Assembly (NCBI GenBank): GCA_937919945.1
Contig: CALESY010000024.1
Location: 1-33,687 of the forward strand
Reading direction: 5' to 3'
From: an uncultured Chitinophagaceae bacterium
GTDB taxonomy: Bacteria > Bacteroidota > Bacteroidia > Chitinophagales > Chitinophagaceae
Length of the DNA stretch: 33,687 bases
Under the pieces are notes generated by a model that worked only from the letters and a program-made list of their open reading frames with translations, was not told where the DNA came from and did no database searches. The translations under genes and the position numbers were made by a program. Below are positions 7,791 through 17,865 of the stretch, piece by piece; positions within the stretch are counted from its first letter, which is position 1; the number at the start of each line of letters is the position of its first letter.

Positions 7791-8750
7791 TCACTTCTCT
7801 CTACCTAACAAAAAAACAGCCAGATCGTGCAGGTGTTTTTTGCGGCTGTTTTGTACAGCTGCTTCTTCCAGGTTATTGAATGCTAATTGCGAATAGTGAG
7901 CTACGGCTTCTCTACAGGCTATGTCTGCCCCTGTATTGGTGTAGAGCGATAGCATTGCAGGCACTTTACTATCGTCATTGCGTTGCAGCAGTGCGTTGAT
8001 AGCTGTTAGCTGTAATTCGTTGGCATTTTCCATTGCCTTCAACAGCAGGTAAGTTTTCTTATTCGCAATGATGTCGCCACCTGGTATCTTTCCACTATCT
8101 GCACCATACGCGTCAAGGTAATCGTCTTGCAGTTGAAATGCGATGCCTAGGTTTTTTCCAAACTCATACAACTTATCGGCATTGCCCTGTGTAGCACCGC
8201 CAAGCAATGCGCCCATCTTCAAGCTACAAGCCAATAATACCGATGTTTTCAGCGTTATCATGTAGATATATTCATCTATTGTAACATCGCTACGGGTTTC
8301 GAAATCCATATCCAATTGCTGACCCTCGCACACCTCTATACTTGTGCGATTGAAAAGATGTAACACTTGTGGCAACGATGTTTTGATATATGCCAGTTGC
8401 TCGTAAGCATATATAGCCATCACATCTCCACAAAGTATGCCTGCCGTTAGCCCATTGCGAGTATGCAGTGTTGTTTTGCCCCTGCGTAAGGGTGCTTTGT
8501 CCATAATATCATCGTGTATCAGGGTGAAGTTGTGAAACAGTTCTACACCCATAGCAGCGCGGTAGGCATCTTCCGTTATATCACCAAACAGTTCGTTAGC
8601 CATGAGGCATATAACAGGGCGTACCCGCTTACCACCAATACTCATAAAGTACGTGCATGGCTCGTAGAGTGTTGCAGGTGCTAGGGGAAATGGTAAAGTA
8701 TTATTAAGCCTTGTTTCAAACAATGTTACTAATTCCGAAAAACTGTGCAT
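7791..8750 (-). CDS. Short-chain polyprenyl diphosphate synthase
   Basis: This 319-residue all-helical prenyltransferase condenses isopentenyl diphosphate onto allylic diphosphates. The first Asp-rich motif is DDIMD (80-84) followed by LRRGKTTLH. The second is QDDYLD (208-213). GGKRVRP (39-45), the IPP-binding segment, is also present. Phe75, the fifth residue before the first motif, is aromatic, which in the family favours short products (FPP or GGPP); this is an inference and does not fix the chain length. It starts 3 bp after the rnr stop, so both are probably one transcript. Confidence 0.9.
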   Translation of the reverse strand: MHSFSELVTLFETRLNNTLPFPLAPATLYEPCTYFMSIGGKRVRPVICLMANELFGDITEDAYRAAMGVELFHNFTLIHDDIMDKAPLRRGKTTLHTRNGLTAGILCGDVMAIYAYEQLAYIKTSLPQVLHLFNRTSIEVCEGQQLDMDFETRSDVTIDEYIYMITLKTSVLLACSLKMGALLGGATQGNADKLYEFGKNLGIAFQLQDDYLDAYGADSGKIPGGDIIANKKTYLLLKAMENANELQLTAINALLQRNDDSKVPAMLSLYTNTGADIACREAVAHYSQLAFNNLEEAAVQNSRKKHLHDLAVFLLGREK

Positions 8751-8753
8751 GTA

Positions 8754-10781
8754 CTATCTTTTGCGTTTCGTTTTGTTTTTTGTGCTTTGTGGTTTGTACT
8801 TGGCAGGGTGCATAGTGCGTGTACGTTGTGATCTGAGACCTTGTGGTACTGCTGCAAGTGCATAGTCTATCTGCCTTTTTTCGAGATTAGCACTTACTAC
8901 ACGCACTTTCACGTTATCGCCCATAGCAAAGCGTAGCCCTGTATGATGCCCTATCAATGCATACTCACCTTCCTGCCATTCAAAATCATCTATATCTCGC
9001 AGGTCTGTTAAAGATACCATCCCCTCACATTTATGTGCTACCGTCTCTGCCCAAAAACCAAACGAAGATACACCACTTATTACCGCGTCAAACTCTTCGC
9101 CCACATAATCCTGCATGTACTCTACCTGCTTGTATTTATTGGCTGCACGCTCAGCTTCCATAGCACGGCGTTCCTGGTCGCTGCAATGGCGACACTGTGC
9201 TTCCATGTATTTTACAGGCTTAATGTTTTTATCTAAGCACTCTTGTAATACACGGTGTACCATCACATCAGGATATCGACGAATAGGTGATGTAAAGTGG
9301 CAATAGTCCTTAAAACCCAAACCATAGTGCCCAATATTATCTGTAGTATATACAGCTTTGGACATAGTACGAATGCCTAGGCTTTCAAGTACGTGCTGTT
9401 CGGGTTTACCTTGTACAAGGCGCAGCATTTCGTTGAACGACGCGGCTATACCTTCGGGCGTATCTATATGAAAATTGTACCCAAACCTTGCGGCAAATGC
9501 TGTGAATAAACTGAGTTTGCTTTCGTCTGGAGCATCGTGTACACGGTAAGGAAATGGTACAGGCTTATCTTTTACCGTGATGCCCGATACATATTCTGCC
9601 ACTGTACGGTTTGCCAGCAGCATACATTCTTCAATCAGTTGGTGTGCTTCTTTACTCTCTTTTACTGTAATACCTATGGGCTTACCCTTTTCATCCAACC
9701 TGAACCTTACCTCTTGCGATGAGAAATTGATAGCCCCTTTCTTAAATCTTGCTTTGCGCAGGTTTTGTGCCATTTCATTCAACAGCAATATCACATCTTT
9801 ATGATCGCCTTCTGTACCTTCTATTATCTCTTGTGCTTCCTCGTAAGTATATCTGCGTACAGAGCGTATGATGGTGCGCCCAAGCCAGTAGTCTTTTACC
9901 TTGCCTTGTTTATTAACCTCAAAAATGGCAGAGAATGTATACTTGTCTTCATTAGGACGAAGCGAACATAATTCATTTGATAATCGTTCAGGCAACATGG
10001 ACAATACCCTATCAGGCAGATAAACACTGGTTGCTCTGAGATAAGCTTCTTTATCCAATGCGCTGCCTTGCTCAATGTAGTGGCTAACATCTGCTATATG
10101 CACCCCCAATTCAAAATTGCCACCCTTTAGTGGCTTGTATGATATGGCATCGTCAAAGTCTTTAGCATCTACGGGGTCTATAGTAAAGGTGAGTGTGTTG
10201 CGCATATCTCTACGTTTCTTCACTTCTTTGCTATCTACACTTTCTGGGTATCGTGCAGCTTCTTCCAATACATCATCAGGAAAGTGCAGCGGGAAACCAT
10301 TTTCTGCCAGTATGCTCTTCATGGCAACATCGTTGGCTGCCTCATGTGTCATTACACTAATTACTTCACCTACAGGGTTTTTATTGCCCGTCCACTCTGT
10401 AATACGCACCATCACGTGGTCACCATCTTTTGCATCATTTATCAATGGTAGCGGCACATATATATCAACAGGCATTTTATCGCTATCTGGCACAAGAAAA
10501 GCGAAGTGTTGTTTCACCTGTATTTTACCACCAAACTCTGTTTGTTTTCGGCGGATTACCTCTGTTACTACACCCTCTAATCTTGCCCCGAACTTGCGTC
10601 CGTGTTCGGGTACCTCAACCCTTACTTCATCGCCATGCAGGGCATTACCCAACTTTTCCGGCCGTATGCTGATATCTTTATCCAACCCATCTACCACCAC
10701 AAAGCCCCTGCCTCCACGCGTTATTTCCAATACACCTTTGTAGGTGAGCCTGCCTTTCCCGTCTTTTTTCTTCTTTGTCAT
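8754..10781 (-). CDS. rnr: Ribonuclease R
   Basis: The 675-residue protein is a 3'-5' exoribonuclease of the RNB family that degrades structured RNA. It has N-terminal cold-shock/OB regions (about 15-150), the RNB catalytic domain (about 190-525) with the acidic site DPVDAKDFDDA (202-212), and a C-terminal S1 domain (about 575-655). The tail is rich in Lys and Arg. HFTSPIRRYPDVMVHR, a signature of the family, is present. It is about 140 residues shorter than the E. coli enzyme and lacks the N-terminal helix-turn-helix, as is common in this phylum. It is upstream of the polyprenyl synthase with a 3-bp gap. Confidence 0.95.
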   Translation of the reverse strand: MTKKKKDGKGRLTYKGVLEITRGGRGFVVVDGLDKDISIRPEKLGNALHGDEVRVEVPEHGRKFGARLEGVVTEVIRRKQTEFGGKIQVKQHFAFLVPDSDKMPVDIYVPLPLINDAKDGDHVMVRITEWTGNKNPVGEVISVMTHEAANDVAMKSILAENGFPLHFPDDVLEEAARYPESVDSKEVKKRRDMRNTLTFTIDPVDAKDFDDAISYKPLKGGNFELGVHIADVSHYIEQGSALDKEAYLRATSVYLPDRVLSMLPERLSNELCSLRPNEDKYTFSAIFEVNKQGKVKDYWLGRTIIRSVRRYTYEEAQEIIEGTEGDHKDVILLLNEMAQNLRKARFKKGAINFSSQEVRFRLDEKGKPIGITVKESKEAHQLIEECMLLANRTVAEYVSGITVKDKPVPFPYRVHDAPDESKLSLFTAFAARFGYNFHIDTPEGIAASFNEMLRLVQGKPEQHVLESLGIRTMSKAVYTTDNIGHYGLGFKDYCHFTSPIRRYPDVMVHRVLQECLDKNIKPVKYMEAQCRHCSDQERRAMEAERAANKYKQVEYMQDYVGEEFDAVISGVSSFGFWAETVAHKCEGMVSLTDLRDIDDFEWQEGEYALIGHHTGLRFAMGDNVKVRVVSANLEKRQIDYALAAVPQGLRSQRTRTMHPAKYKPQSTKNKTKRKR

Positions 10782-10883
10782 GGGGTATATGAATGTACTA
10801 TAAAGATAAGTGCGAAAGCGTTATGAAAGGGGTATAATTATTATTGGTGCGTTAATAATAGGTACTGTATATTAGGACTCACA

Positions 10884-12146
10884 ATGCCGCTTCGTACTTA
10901 CATCAATACATTACTACCATTAGCTATACTTACAGAGGCATTTTCTTTATTGTTTCTGCACAAACAACACATTACAAGTAATACTTTAAATGCCATCATT
11001 CTTTTTATTTCGTCATTAACTACGGGCATGCTGGTAATAATGAAATTTTATAATACTGGCACTATACAAGTAATAGATGCGTCAGGCAAAAAGAATAGGT
11101 ATGTGATACCTTTAACGGCCATAGCCGCTATTGTGTGGATGGCAACAGATGCAAATAGTGTTTTAAAACGGATTGCCATTGACATACATTGGTCTGACAT
11201 TATACCTGCCATACAGATAATTGTGAAACGATTTGTACATGGCAAATACCCGTATGCACCTATGACAGAACTGGGCTATACCACACCCGTAGGTTATATG
11301 CCTTTTCACTGGTTACCATACAGCATTGCGGAGTTTTTGAAGTTTGACTATCGGTGGATTAGCTTTTCTGCTTTCATACTGGCGTTTACGGTGCTTGTAG
11401 TAAGGACCTACAAACGCAACGTACCTGCTGCTATTATTACTATCATACTAACTACCGCATCGTACTACCAGATGAGCAGGTACAGTACAGGCATGATGGC
11501 TGTAACGGTGGAGTTGCTGATAGCAGCATACTACATGCTATTGGTAACTGGTATCAACGGTAATAAGTACATGGTAATAGGTGCAACAGTAGCCATCTGT
11601 TTACTATCACGCTATAGCTTTGTTTTGTGGTTGCCATTGGGCATCTTCGTATTATATACAAGCGGGCATAAAATACTGTTGCTGAAAGCAACCATAACGA
11701 GTGTCGTTATCATTCTGTTATGCTATATCATTCCCTTCCTTAGTAAAGACTGGACGGTGTTTTACAAAACCAATACAGGCTATGCTGGTATGAACTGGGA
11801 ATGGCAACACTTGTGCGATAACGGGCTACCCTGCAACCTGTTTAATGGTGTAGGCTTTGCGCATCTGTATTACAATCACTACGGACAGGCGAACTACAAA
11901 GCAGCGTTTGAATTGTGCAGGTTGGTATTCTTTATTGCATCTATAGGCATGTGCATTCTCATGGGTATATGGTATTGGGTAAATAAAAAGAAAATTGATT
12001 ACAGGATATTTTTGATGGCATCTTTGAAAATATACCTGAGTGTATTTTTTGCCTGTATGATAGTACCTTACGATTACCTGATGATAACCGGGTTGCTTAT
12101 ATCCATGGCCCTCTATGCCGAGCAGGCAAGGTATAGGGTTGTATAA
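10884..12146 (+). CDS. Polytopic membrane protein, possible GT-C glycosyltransferase
   Basis: The 420-residue protein has roughly ten hydrophobic helices from residue 8 to the C-terminus and no signal of another domain. Between helices 3 and 4 it has a polar loop with IHWSDIIPAI and GKYPYAPMTELGY, followed by a helix beginning GYMPFHWLPYSIAEF. An acidic residue in the first loop followed by a G-x-x-PY segment is a pattern seen in GT87/DUF2029 and other lipid-linked sugar transferases. That suggests, without proving, transfer of a sugar from a polyprenyl carrier on the outer face of the inner membrane. It has no recognisable partner. The next gene starts 41 bp downstream on the same strand. 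Confidence 0.6.
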   Translation: MPLRTYINTLLPLAILTEAFSLLFLHKQHITSNTLNAIILFISSLTTGMLVIMKFYNTGTIQVIDASGKKNRYVIPLTAIAAIVWMATDANSVLKRIAIDIHWSDIIPAIQIIVKRFVHGKYPYAPMTELGYTTPVGYMPFHWLPYSIAEFLKFDYRWISFSAFILAFTVLVVRTYKRNVPAAIITIILTTASYYQMSRYSTGMMAVTVELLIAAYYMLLVTGINGNKYMVIGATVAICLLSRYSFVLWLPLGIFVLYTSGHKILLLKATITSVVIILLCYIIPFLSKDWTVFYKTNTGYAGMNWEWQHLCDNGLPCNLFNGVGFAHLYYNHYGQANYKAAFELCRLVFFIASIGMCILMGIWYWVNKKKIDYRIFLMASLKIYLSVFFACMIVPYDYLMITGLLISMALYAEQARYRVV

Positions 12147-12187
12147 AAATAGCGTATATTTATTGTAAATAGTTCAATCCTAGAATA

Positions 12188-12922
12188 ATGCAACGAATTA
12201 TCATTGCTATAGTCATGTGCATTAATACTATAGCATATTCTCAACCTAATAGAGACACTGTAAAAAATGAAACTTTTGGTTTTTTTTATCTTTTCCCAAT
12301 AGAAATACCACGTATCAATAATGACCAAGTGAATATAATGCTGAAAAACAATGAGCTACCCCCTGCATTGCACCCTGCTGCAGCAATAGGTGCAGGTGTA
12401 CAATGGGAAATAAACAGGATTATATTTACAATAAATTACAATCGTACTAAAAAGACACAGAAAACAGATACAACACGCACACAAGTTGCATATAAATGTT
12501 GGGGCTTCAATGTAGGATATGATTTAATAAGACACCCTTATTTTTCTATTTGTCCTTATGGAGGGTTTAAATTTTGCGGAACTAACTACTTGTATCGAAA
12601 AATAGCCCCTGACTCTCCGAGCTTTGCAAATTATCTTGTACCTACGCTTGATTATAAAGACATGAGAAGTCAACGATCATATTTTGATATCGGCGTTAGT
12701 TTATCCCATCAATGGTTTTACTTGATTGGCATTCGTGCAGGAGTATTACTTCCACTAGAAAAAGAGTCATGGTTTGTCAATAAGGTTGAACTATCTAATT
12801 CACCTCAAACTACCTATAGTGGCTATATAACAATTACAATAGGAATAGGCAGCGTTGATAATGAAATGATTAATTTCAGAAGACGAAACAGAGAATCCCC
12901 TACAAGTCCCCTAACCCAATAA
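12188..12922 (+). CDS. Exported protein of unknown function, outer-membrane barrel-like
   Basis: I do not recognise this 244-residue protein. It begins with a signal peptide (about 1-18, MQRIIIAIVMCINTIAYS), followed by sequence that alternates polar and hydrophobic residues in short strands, e.g. VQWEINRIIFTINYNR and GYITITIGIGS. This is the pattern of small outer-membrane beta-barrels. Repeated Tyr/Gly/Phe near the strands (SICPYGGFKFCG) fits as well. It lacks a C-terminal aromatic residue and instead ends in a polar Arg-rich tail. Its last 23 bp overlap the 3' end of the convergent beta-CASP gene, so its tail may have been extended by loss of an earlier stop. Confidence 0.55.
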   Translation: MQRIIIAIVMCINTIAYSQPNRDTVKNETFGFFYLFPIEIPRINNDQVNIMLKNNELPPALHPAAAIGAGVQWEINRIIFTINYNRTKKTQKTDTTRTQVAYKCWGFNVGYDLIRHPYFSICPYGGFKFCGTNYLYRKIAPDSPSFANYLVPTLDYKDMRSQRSYFDIGVSLSHQWFYLIGIRAGVLLPLEKESWFVNKVELSNSPQTTYSGYITITIGIGSVDNEMINFRRRNRESPTSPLTQ

Positions 12923-14309
12923 CCTGATGTTGGTTTGGTATCTCTACATCGCGGAAACCCTTTCGTACCAATCTATCTCTGAAAGCTTGCTGTACTTCAT
13001 ATTCGCCATGCACCAAAAACACTTTACTTACAGCCTTGGGGTCTTGGCAGGATAGCCATTGGCTCATATCCTCATAATCCCCATGTGCACTCATACTAGT
13101 GATGCTGGCAACCTCTGCCTGTACACTGTATTGCTCACCGAAAATGGTTACTTCTTGCTTACCCGCTTTTAGTTTACCACCTAATGAGTTTGGCTCACAA
13201 TATCCAACCAATAATACTGTATTTCTTTTATGGCTTATATTATGCGCTATATGATGCTTAACCCTACCAGCCTCAGCCATCCCCGATGCGGATATAATGA
13301 CACAAGGCTCACTGTTTTCATTCAGCCTTTTGGAATCTTCCACATCTTCTATAAAGTGCAGATTCTTAAACCCGAAAACATCTTCATCATGTTTCAACAA
13401 TTCACGCACAGTTTTATTAAAACATTCAGGATGCTTTTTTATGACCTCCGTCAAGTCCGTTGACAAAGGGCTATCTACATAGTAATTTACTGGGGGCAGT
13501 CGGCGTTCTAACTCCAACCTGTTTAACAGGTATAGCAACTCTTGCGTACGCCCCAAACTGAATGCAGGTATAATAAGCTTTCCTTTTTTTTCAAGGCATG
13601 TATGTATAATATGCTGAAGTATTTTTTCTGTACCAGGCACTACTAAGTCGTGTAGTCTATCACCATATGTAGACTCCATAATAATAACATCTGCCTGTGG
13701 GAAATTTTCAGGAGAACGAAGAATATCATCATTATACCTACCTATATCGCCGCTGAATGTCAGACGTATTTCTTTACCTTTTTCTTTCAATACCAGATTC
13801 ACTGCTGCACTACCCAATATATGTCCGCAATCAGTATATAACAGTTCAATGTCATCATCAATTTTGTGCGGTTGGTTATAATCCAGCTCATGTAACTGTG
13901 GTATTACATTCAATGCATCATCTTCTGTATATAACGGCTCTATCTGCTCCCTACCCTGTTGCTTACGACGTTTATTTACATGTCTTACGTCTGCTTCTTG
14001 TATTCGCGCTGAATCGAGCAGCATAATACGCATCAAAGAGGCTGTAGCAATGGTACAATATATCTTTCCTTTATAACCGTCTTTTACCAATTTTGGCAAC
14101 AAGCCTATATGGTCTATATGTGCGTGCGATATTATTACATAATCTATCTCCTTAGGCTCAAACCCCCATTCAGTATTCAACCTGTCAGTATCCTTGCCCA
14201 TTCCCTGAAAAAGTCCACAATCCAGCAATACTTTTTTACCTGAAGAAAAGTGAATTATGTGTTTTGACCCTGTTACAGTACGTGCCGCGCCGTGAAAAGA
14301 CAATTTCAT
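12900..14309 (-). CDS. MBL-fold beta-CASP RNA-processing exonuclease/endonuclease
   Basis: The 469-residue protein has an N-terminal metallo-beta-lactamase half with HAHIDHIG (62-69), a beta-CASP insert (about 240-370), and the C-terminal RMMBL part. Further metal and RNA motifs are SGDIGRYND, ESTYGDR, ISASGMAEAGRVKHH and SMSAHGDY. The group includes CPSF73-like and bacterial YsH1-like nucleases that bind two zinc ions and cleave RNA. All motifs needed for activity are present. The N-terminus MKLSFHGAARTVTGSKH is typical of the bacterial group. It lies downstream of the parvulin operon on the same strand but is separated from it by a terminator. Confidence 0.9.
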   Translation of the reverse strand: MKLSFHGAARTVTGSKHIIHFSSGKKVLLDCGLFQGMGKDTDRLNTEWGFEPKEIDYVIISHAHIDHIGLLPKLVKDGYKGKIYCTIATASLMRIMLLDSARIQEADVRHVNKRRKQQGREQIEPLYTEDDALNVIPQLHELDYNQPHKIDDDIELLYTDCGHILGSAAVNLVLKEKGKEIRLTFSGDIGRYNDDILRSPENFPQADVIIMESTYGDRLHDLVVPGTEKILQHIIHTCLEKKGKLIIPAFSLGRTQELLYLLNRLELERRLPPVNYYVDSPLSTDLTEVIKKHPECFNKTVRELLKHDEDVFGFKNLHFIEDVEDSKRLNENSEPCVIISASGMAEAGRVKHHIAHNISHKRNTVLLVGYCEPNSLGGKLKAGKQEVTIFGEQYSVQAEVASITSMSAHGDYEDMSQWLSCQDPKAVSKVFLVHGEYEVQQAFRDRLVRKGFRDVEIPNQHQVIGLGDL

Positions 14310-14363
14310 ATATCGTGCATTATGTGTACATCGAAGATAATGAATAAGCTGAGTTGCTTCTAA

Positions 14364-14391
14364 TAAAAATGCCCCCTGTACGGAGGCATTT
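14364..14391 (-). terminator. Terminator of the thioredoxin-parvulin operon
   Basis: On the minus strand AAATGCC (14391-14385) pairs with GGCATTT (14373-14367), with inner CC/GG pairing, and is followed by TTATT. It begins 20 bp after the parvulin stop codon at 14411 and separates that operon from the beta-CASP gene. Confidence 0.75.
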
Positions 14392-14410
14392 CTGTTAAAG
14401 TATGTACAAG

Positions 14411-16375
14411 TTATTTTACCATGCTTTTGAATACAGGCTCATCAACCTTTACAGGGTATTTGGCACGTAAATCTTCATGCCATTTCTTTTCAAGATAATC
14501 CTGATACTCAGCCACTATATAACCTTTTGCTTCTATCAAAGATTTTGGCATAGGCTTATCGTAAGTTTGATCTACTCTTACTATACTATAAGATCCATTC
14601 TCATTTTTCTTTGGCTGGGTAAATTTGCCTTTTACAAGATCTGACTGTGCATAGTCTTTATACTTAGCATACTCATATCTGCCATGCACGACTGTTACAG
14701 CATCAGGATTCTCTTCCGTATTCAGTTTTTTAAAGAAGTCTTCATCTTTCAGGTCTTTTTTACCTATCAGTTTTTGCGCCTCTTTCAATGTTGCTTCGTT
14801 TTTGAAAGTATACGTAGCCCCACTAAAGCCAGGCTCCCACATATATTTATTCTTCCTGGTTTCATAAAACGCTTTCAACCCTGTTGTATCTTTAGATGCT
14901 TTAGACCATACGTTACGGTCCATCAACTCAAACAACATAATACCGTCAGAATACTCATCCATCAATGCTTTAAAGTCAGCATTTTCTTCTATTAATTTAT
15001 ACTCTTGATAATCATTTATGATATTATTTATATATAGATTATACACATCCCTCAGTACCGCACTACGTACACCCATTATACGACCACGGGTGAGGTTATC
15101 CATAAATTTCATCAATTCATATTGCGAATATTCTTTCTTATTAAAAGCGAACATTGGCTTATTCATGTTTGCATAGTCTTTCAACAAGAATGTATTAGCT
15201 GTTTTACCGGTGTCGGGTAAAGTATTCAATTTATCGAGCAGTTCATCATAGTTTCCTCCATACTCCCTAAATCCATTCTGCTCTTTTATTTTTGCCATGT
15301 ATGCATCTTTAGCACTTTGAGAGCGAGTATCATTCTCTACTTTTTTCTTAATCATAGCTCTTACAACATCATATGGCTGTAATGGAGTTTTGCTGATCAG
15401 CTTCAATATATGCAACCCATATTCTGTTTCAACAGGTGCTGATATATCGCCCGGATTTTTTAATGCAAAAGCAGCCTGTTCAAAAGAAGGTGTCATTTCT
15501 CCCACTCCGAATGTTTTTAATACACCACCTTCGTTTACAGAAAACTTATCGTCAGAATATTTTTTTACTACATCTTCAAACTTTACACCAGCCTTTATAT
15601 CAGCTAATGCACTATCTATTTTCTTTTTAGCGGATAGAGCAGCCTCTTCGCCTTTTGACTTTTGAACGTTTACAAGCACTTGCGCAACCTGCACTTGACC
15701 TACAGCTGGCCTCCTGTCTATCACTTTTACAATGTGATAACCAAATTGTGTACGAAATGGCTTAGATATTTTGCCGACAGGAGTATTATATGCTGCATTC
15801 TCAAACTGATAAACAGTTTGTAATGCAGTAAAATAACCTATATCACCTCCTCTTTTCTTAGAGTCAGGATCATCAGAATATTTTTCAGCCATTGCAGCAA
15901 AGTCTGCTTTACCTTTTGTAATTGCATTGTATATACTATCTATCTTTTTATATGGTATAGTTGTGTCTTTTGATGGAGTGAACTGAGATGAGTATATTAG
16001 TATGTGAGCTACCCTTACATCTTCCTTCATTCTGTCATACACTTCTTTCATCAGTTTTTCCGTCATCTGCTCATCAGTAAGGTAATTTTTAGCAAGTTGT
16101 TTACGGTAGTTAGTCAATTCATAATTGATAGAGGCCATGGTATCTACACGTTGCAATTTTGCTTCTGAAACTTTCATTTTAAACAGTGAATAAAGATCTA
16201 AGTATTCACGTAATGCCTTTTCAGACATATCCGGCTTACCATTAATGGTATTTTTCTGATACACTTTCAAAAACTCATCTTTCGAAACTGCATTTTTACC
16301 ATAATTAAATAGAGTTTGTCCTTTAAGGTTTCCGACAGTAACAATGGCTATACATATCAATGCCAACTTTCGCAT
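14411..16375 (-). CDS. Periplasmic PpiC/SurA-like peptidyl-prolyl isomerase with two parvulin domains
   Basis: The 654-residue protein has a signal peptide (1-19, cleavage near LKG), a helical SurA-like N-terminal chaperone region (about 25-115), parvulin domain 1 (119-221) and parvulin domain 2 (227-331). Parvulin signatures are RVAHILI, KYSDDPDSKKRGGDIGYF and FGYHIVKV in the first; VAQVLV, KYSDDKFSVNEGGVLKTF and YGLHILKL in the second. The C-terminal 300 residues are helical and of unassigned function. Such proteins escort outer-membrane proteins across the periplasm. It is the third gene of a compact minus-strand operon behind two thioredoxin-like proteins (20-bp gap), which suggests a shared envelope folding role. 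Confidence 0.9.
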   Translation of the reverse strand: MRKLALICIAIVTVGNLKGQTLFNYGKNAVSKDEFLKVYQKNTINGKPDMSEKALREYLDLYSLFKMKVSEAKLQRVDTMASINYELTNYRKQLAKNYLTDEQMTEKLMKEVYDRMKEDVRVAHILIYSSQFTPSKDTTIPYKKIDSIYNAITKGKADFAAMAEKYSDDPDSKKRGGDIGYFTALQTVYQFENAAYNTPVGKISKPFRTQFGYHIVKVIDRRPAVGQVQVAQVLVNVQKSKGEEAALSAKKKIDSALADIKAGVKFEDVVKKYSDDKFSVNEGGVLKTFGVGEMTPSFEQAAFALKNPGDISAPVETEYGLHILKLISKTPLQPYDVVRAMIKKKVENDTRSQSAKDAYMAKIKEQNGFREYGGNYDELLDKLNTLPDTGKTANTFLLKDYANMNKPMFAFNKKEYSQYELMKFMDNLTRGRIMGVRSAVLRDVYNLYINNIINDYQEYKLIEENADFKALMDEYSDGIMLFELMDRNVWSKASKDTTGLKAFYETRKNKYMWEPGFSGATYTFKNEATLKEAQKLIGKKDLKDEDFFKKLNTEENPDAVTVVHGRYEYAKYKDYAQSDLVKGKFTQPKKNENGSYSIVRVDQTYDKPMPKSLIEAKGYIVAEYQDYLEKKWHEDLRAKYPVKVDEPVFKSMVK

Positions 16376-16395
16376 AACTGTTTGAATTTTTACGA

Positions 16396-17856
16396 TTATT
16401 TAGTTGAATTAGGTTTTGTTTTATTTTCCTGTTTTTCTAAAGATTCTAAAAGTCCTGCAATATTACTATAATCAATTCTTTTAGCTTTGATTATCTTTTT
16501 TTCATCTAGCACATATATTATGGGGGTCATATATACGTTGTATTCCTCTCTGAAGTTTGAAATCCTCTTTGGATCCCAAGCATGCACCCAATCTTCAATC
16601 TTATGCTCTTTAATATAATCTTTCCATAGTTTTTCTTCATCATAAGTAGACACTGCATATATGACTACCCCCTTTTTTTTAAGGTATGCTCTATATAGAG
16701 AGTCAATCTTAGGCATTTCTTCTTTACAGTGCCCACAGTCGGGAGACCAGAATATCAACAAAGTATATTTTGCTTTTTGCCCATGCAGGCTTTGTTCCTT
16801 ATCATTTAAATCAGGTAGTTTTATTTCAGGCGCAATATTACCAATAACATTTGGTGCAATTTTTCTTGCAGCAGTTAAATATTTCTGTAACTCTTCTGAT
16901 GTAAGCCATACTGCGGCTCCTTTCATATAGTAGTTTTCAACCAAATACACAAATACGGCATCCATTCCCATTATCTTACTATTTTCTGCATTGTAAGTAA
17001 GCCACCATAATGTGTATTTAAATAATTCTGGAGATTTAGCAGTTTTATCAAGCAGATATTTACATTCTTTTATTACACTATCTTCATAAGGATATGTCAG
17101 TTTGTTAATGTATTCTTCAAGTCTTGTATCGTATATAGGTGTATGTATAAGCCTGTCATCGTTAAAATCAAAACTATCCCAATAGTGTGTTTTAAAATAC
17201 CTGTAGGCATATGCAGAGTCGGGTGTCTTTCCATCTGGTAAGTAATGTGGACCCGGAGGCACCTCTGGCATACTCAATGCATTAAATATTTTAGCTAATA
17301 AGCTTTGTGGCTTTTTAGCAATCGTTTCTTTTCTGTATTTCGTCAATTCCTCTCCTGCAATTGTCAACCTTTTACGCACATTTGCCGAATCTGCAGCAGT
17401 TTTTGCATTATTGTATTCAAATTCAAGGTCTTGTTGATTTCTGCCAAACTTTGTTAAAAATTTGCCATACTCAACGAATGCATCGTTCTCTGGTGAATTT
17501 GAGAATTTAAGGCTACCTGGTAAATCTTTTACAGTTATGTTGATGGACATACTGTTGCCATTATCCAACAAAAAGTCGAAGTAGGTTTTCTTATCAGATA
17601 GTAGTATCAGGTATATACCACCTAAAATCTTTGTATCACTCTTTAATACTGCGATGCCGTTTTTATCTACATGTGCCGAGTCCGTTTTATATATGGTGGG
17701 TAGCGGTTTACCAAAATAGTGGGCAAGGTATATAGTACTATCCCTGATATCGGTAAATTTCAGTTGTATGTTATACCCGTCTTTTGCAGATACTAAATTG
17801 ATGAACGTGAAAAATGCCGATAAAAGTAATGCTGCTTTAGTATTGCTCATTCTCAT
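16396..17856 (-). CDS. Exported thioredoxin-like protein with N-terminal DUF4369-type domain (copy B)
   Basis: The 486-residue protein has a signal peptide (about 1-24), an N-terminal beta-rich domain (25-130) of the DUF4369 type common in Bacteroidota, a helical middle (130-330), and a C-terminal TlpA/AhpC-like thioredoxin domain (about 335-475). The redox site is FWSPDCGHC with Cys374 and Cys377, and the cis-proline is in MTPIIYVLD (Pro445). CGHC is the active-site dipeptide of PDI and suggests an oxidising or isomerising disulfide role in the periplasm; this is inference. It is closely similar along its length to the gene 9 bp upstream. An alternative start two codons later (17850) is equally good. 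Confidence 0.85.
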   Translation of the reverse strand: MRMSNTKAALLLSAFFTFINLVSAKDGYNIQLKFTDIRDSTIYLAHYFGKPLPTIYKTDSAHVDKNGIAVLKSDTKILGGIYLILLSDKKTYFDFLLDNGNSMSINITVKDLPGSLKFSNSPENDAFVEYGKFLTKFGRNQQDLEFEYNNAKTAADSANVRKRLTIAGEELTKYRKETIAKKPQSLLAKIFNALSMPEVPPGPHYLPDGKTPDSAYAYRYFKTHYWDSFDFNDDRLIHTPIYDTRLEEYINKLTYPYEDSVIKECKYLLDKTAKSPELFKYTLWWLTYNAENSKIMGMDAVFVYLVENYYMKGAAVWLTSEELQKYLTAARKIAPNVIGNIAPEIKLPDLNDKEQSLHGQKAKYTLLIFWSPDCGHCKEEMPKIDSLYRAYLKKKGVVIYAVSTYDEEKLWKDYIKEHKIEDWVHAWDPKRISNFREEYNVYMTPIIYVLDEKKIIKAKRIDYSNIAGLLESLEKQENKTKPNSTK

Positions 17857-17865
17857 AGCTTGATA

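Noticed and set aside
10117..10743. 208-residue plus-strand open frame within rnr
   Set aside because: Ser/Thr/Pro-rich shadow translation antisense to the RNase R catalytic domain, with no start context or domain.
12900..14309. Naming the beta-CASP protein RNase J
   Set aside because: The MKLSFHGAARTVTGSKH start and CPSF-type motifs fit the CPSF73-like group, while the RNase J C-terminal domain is absent.
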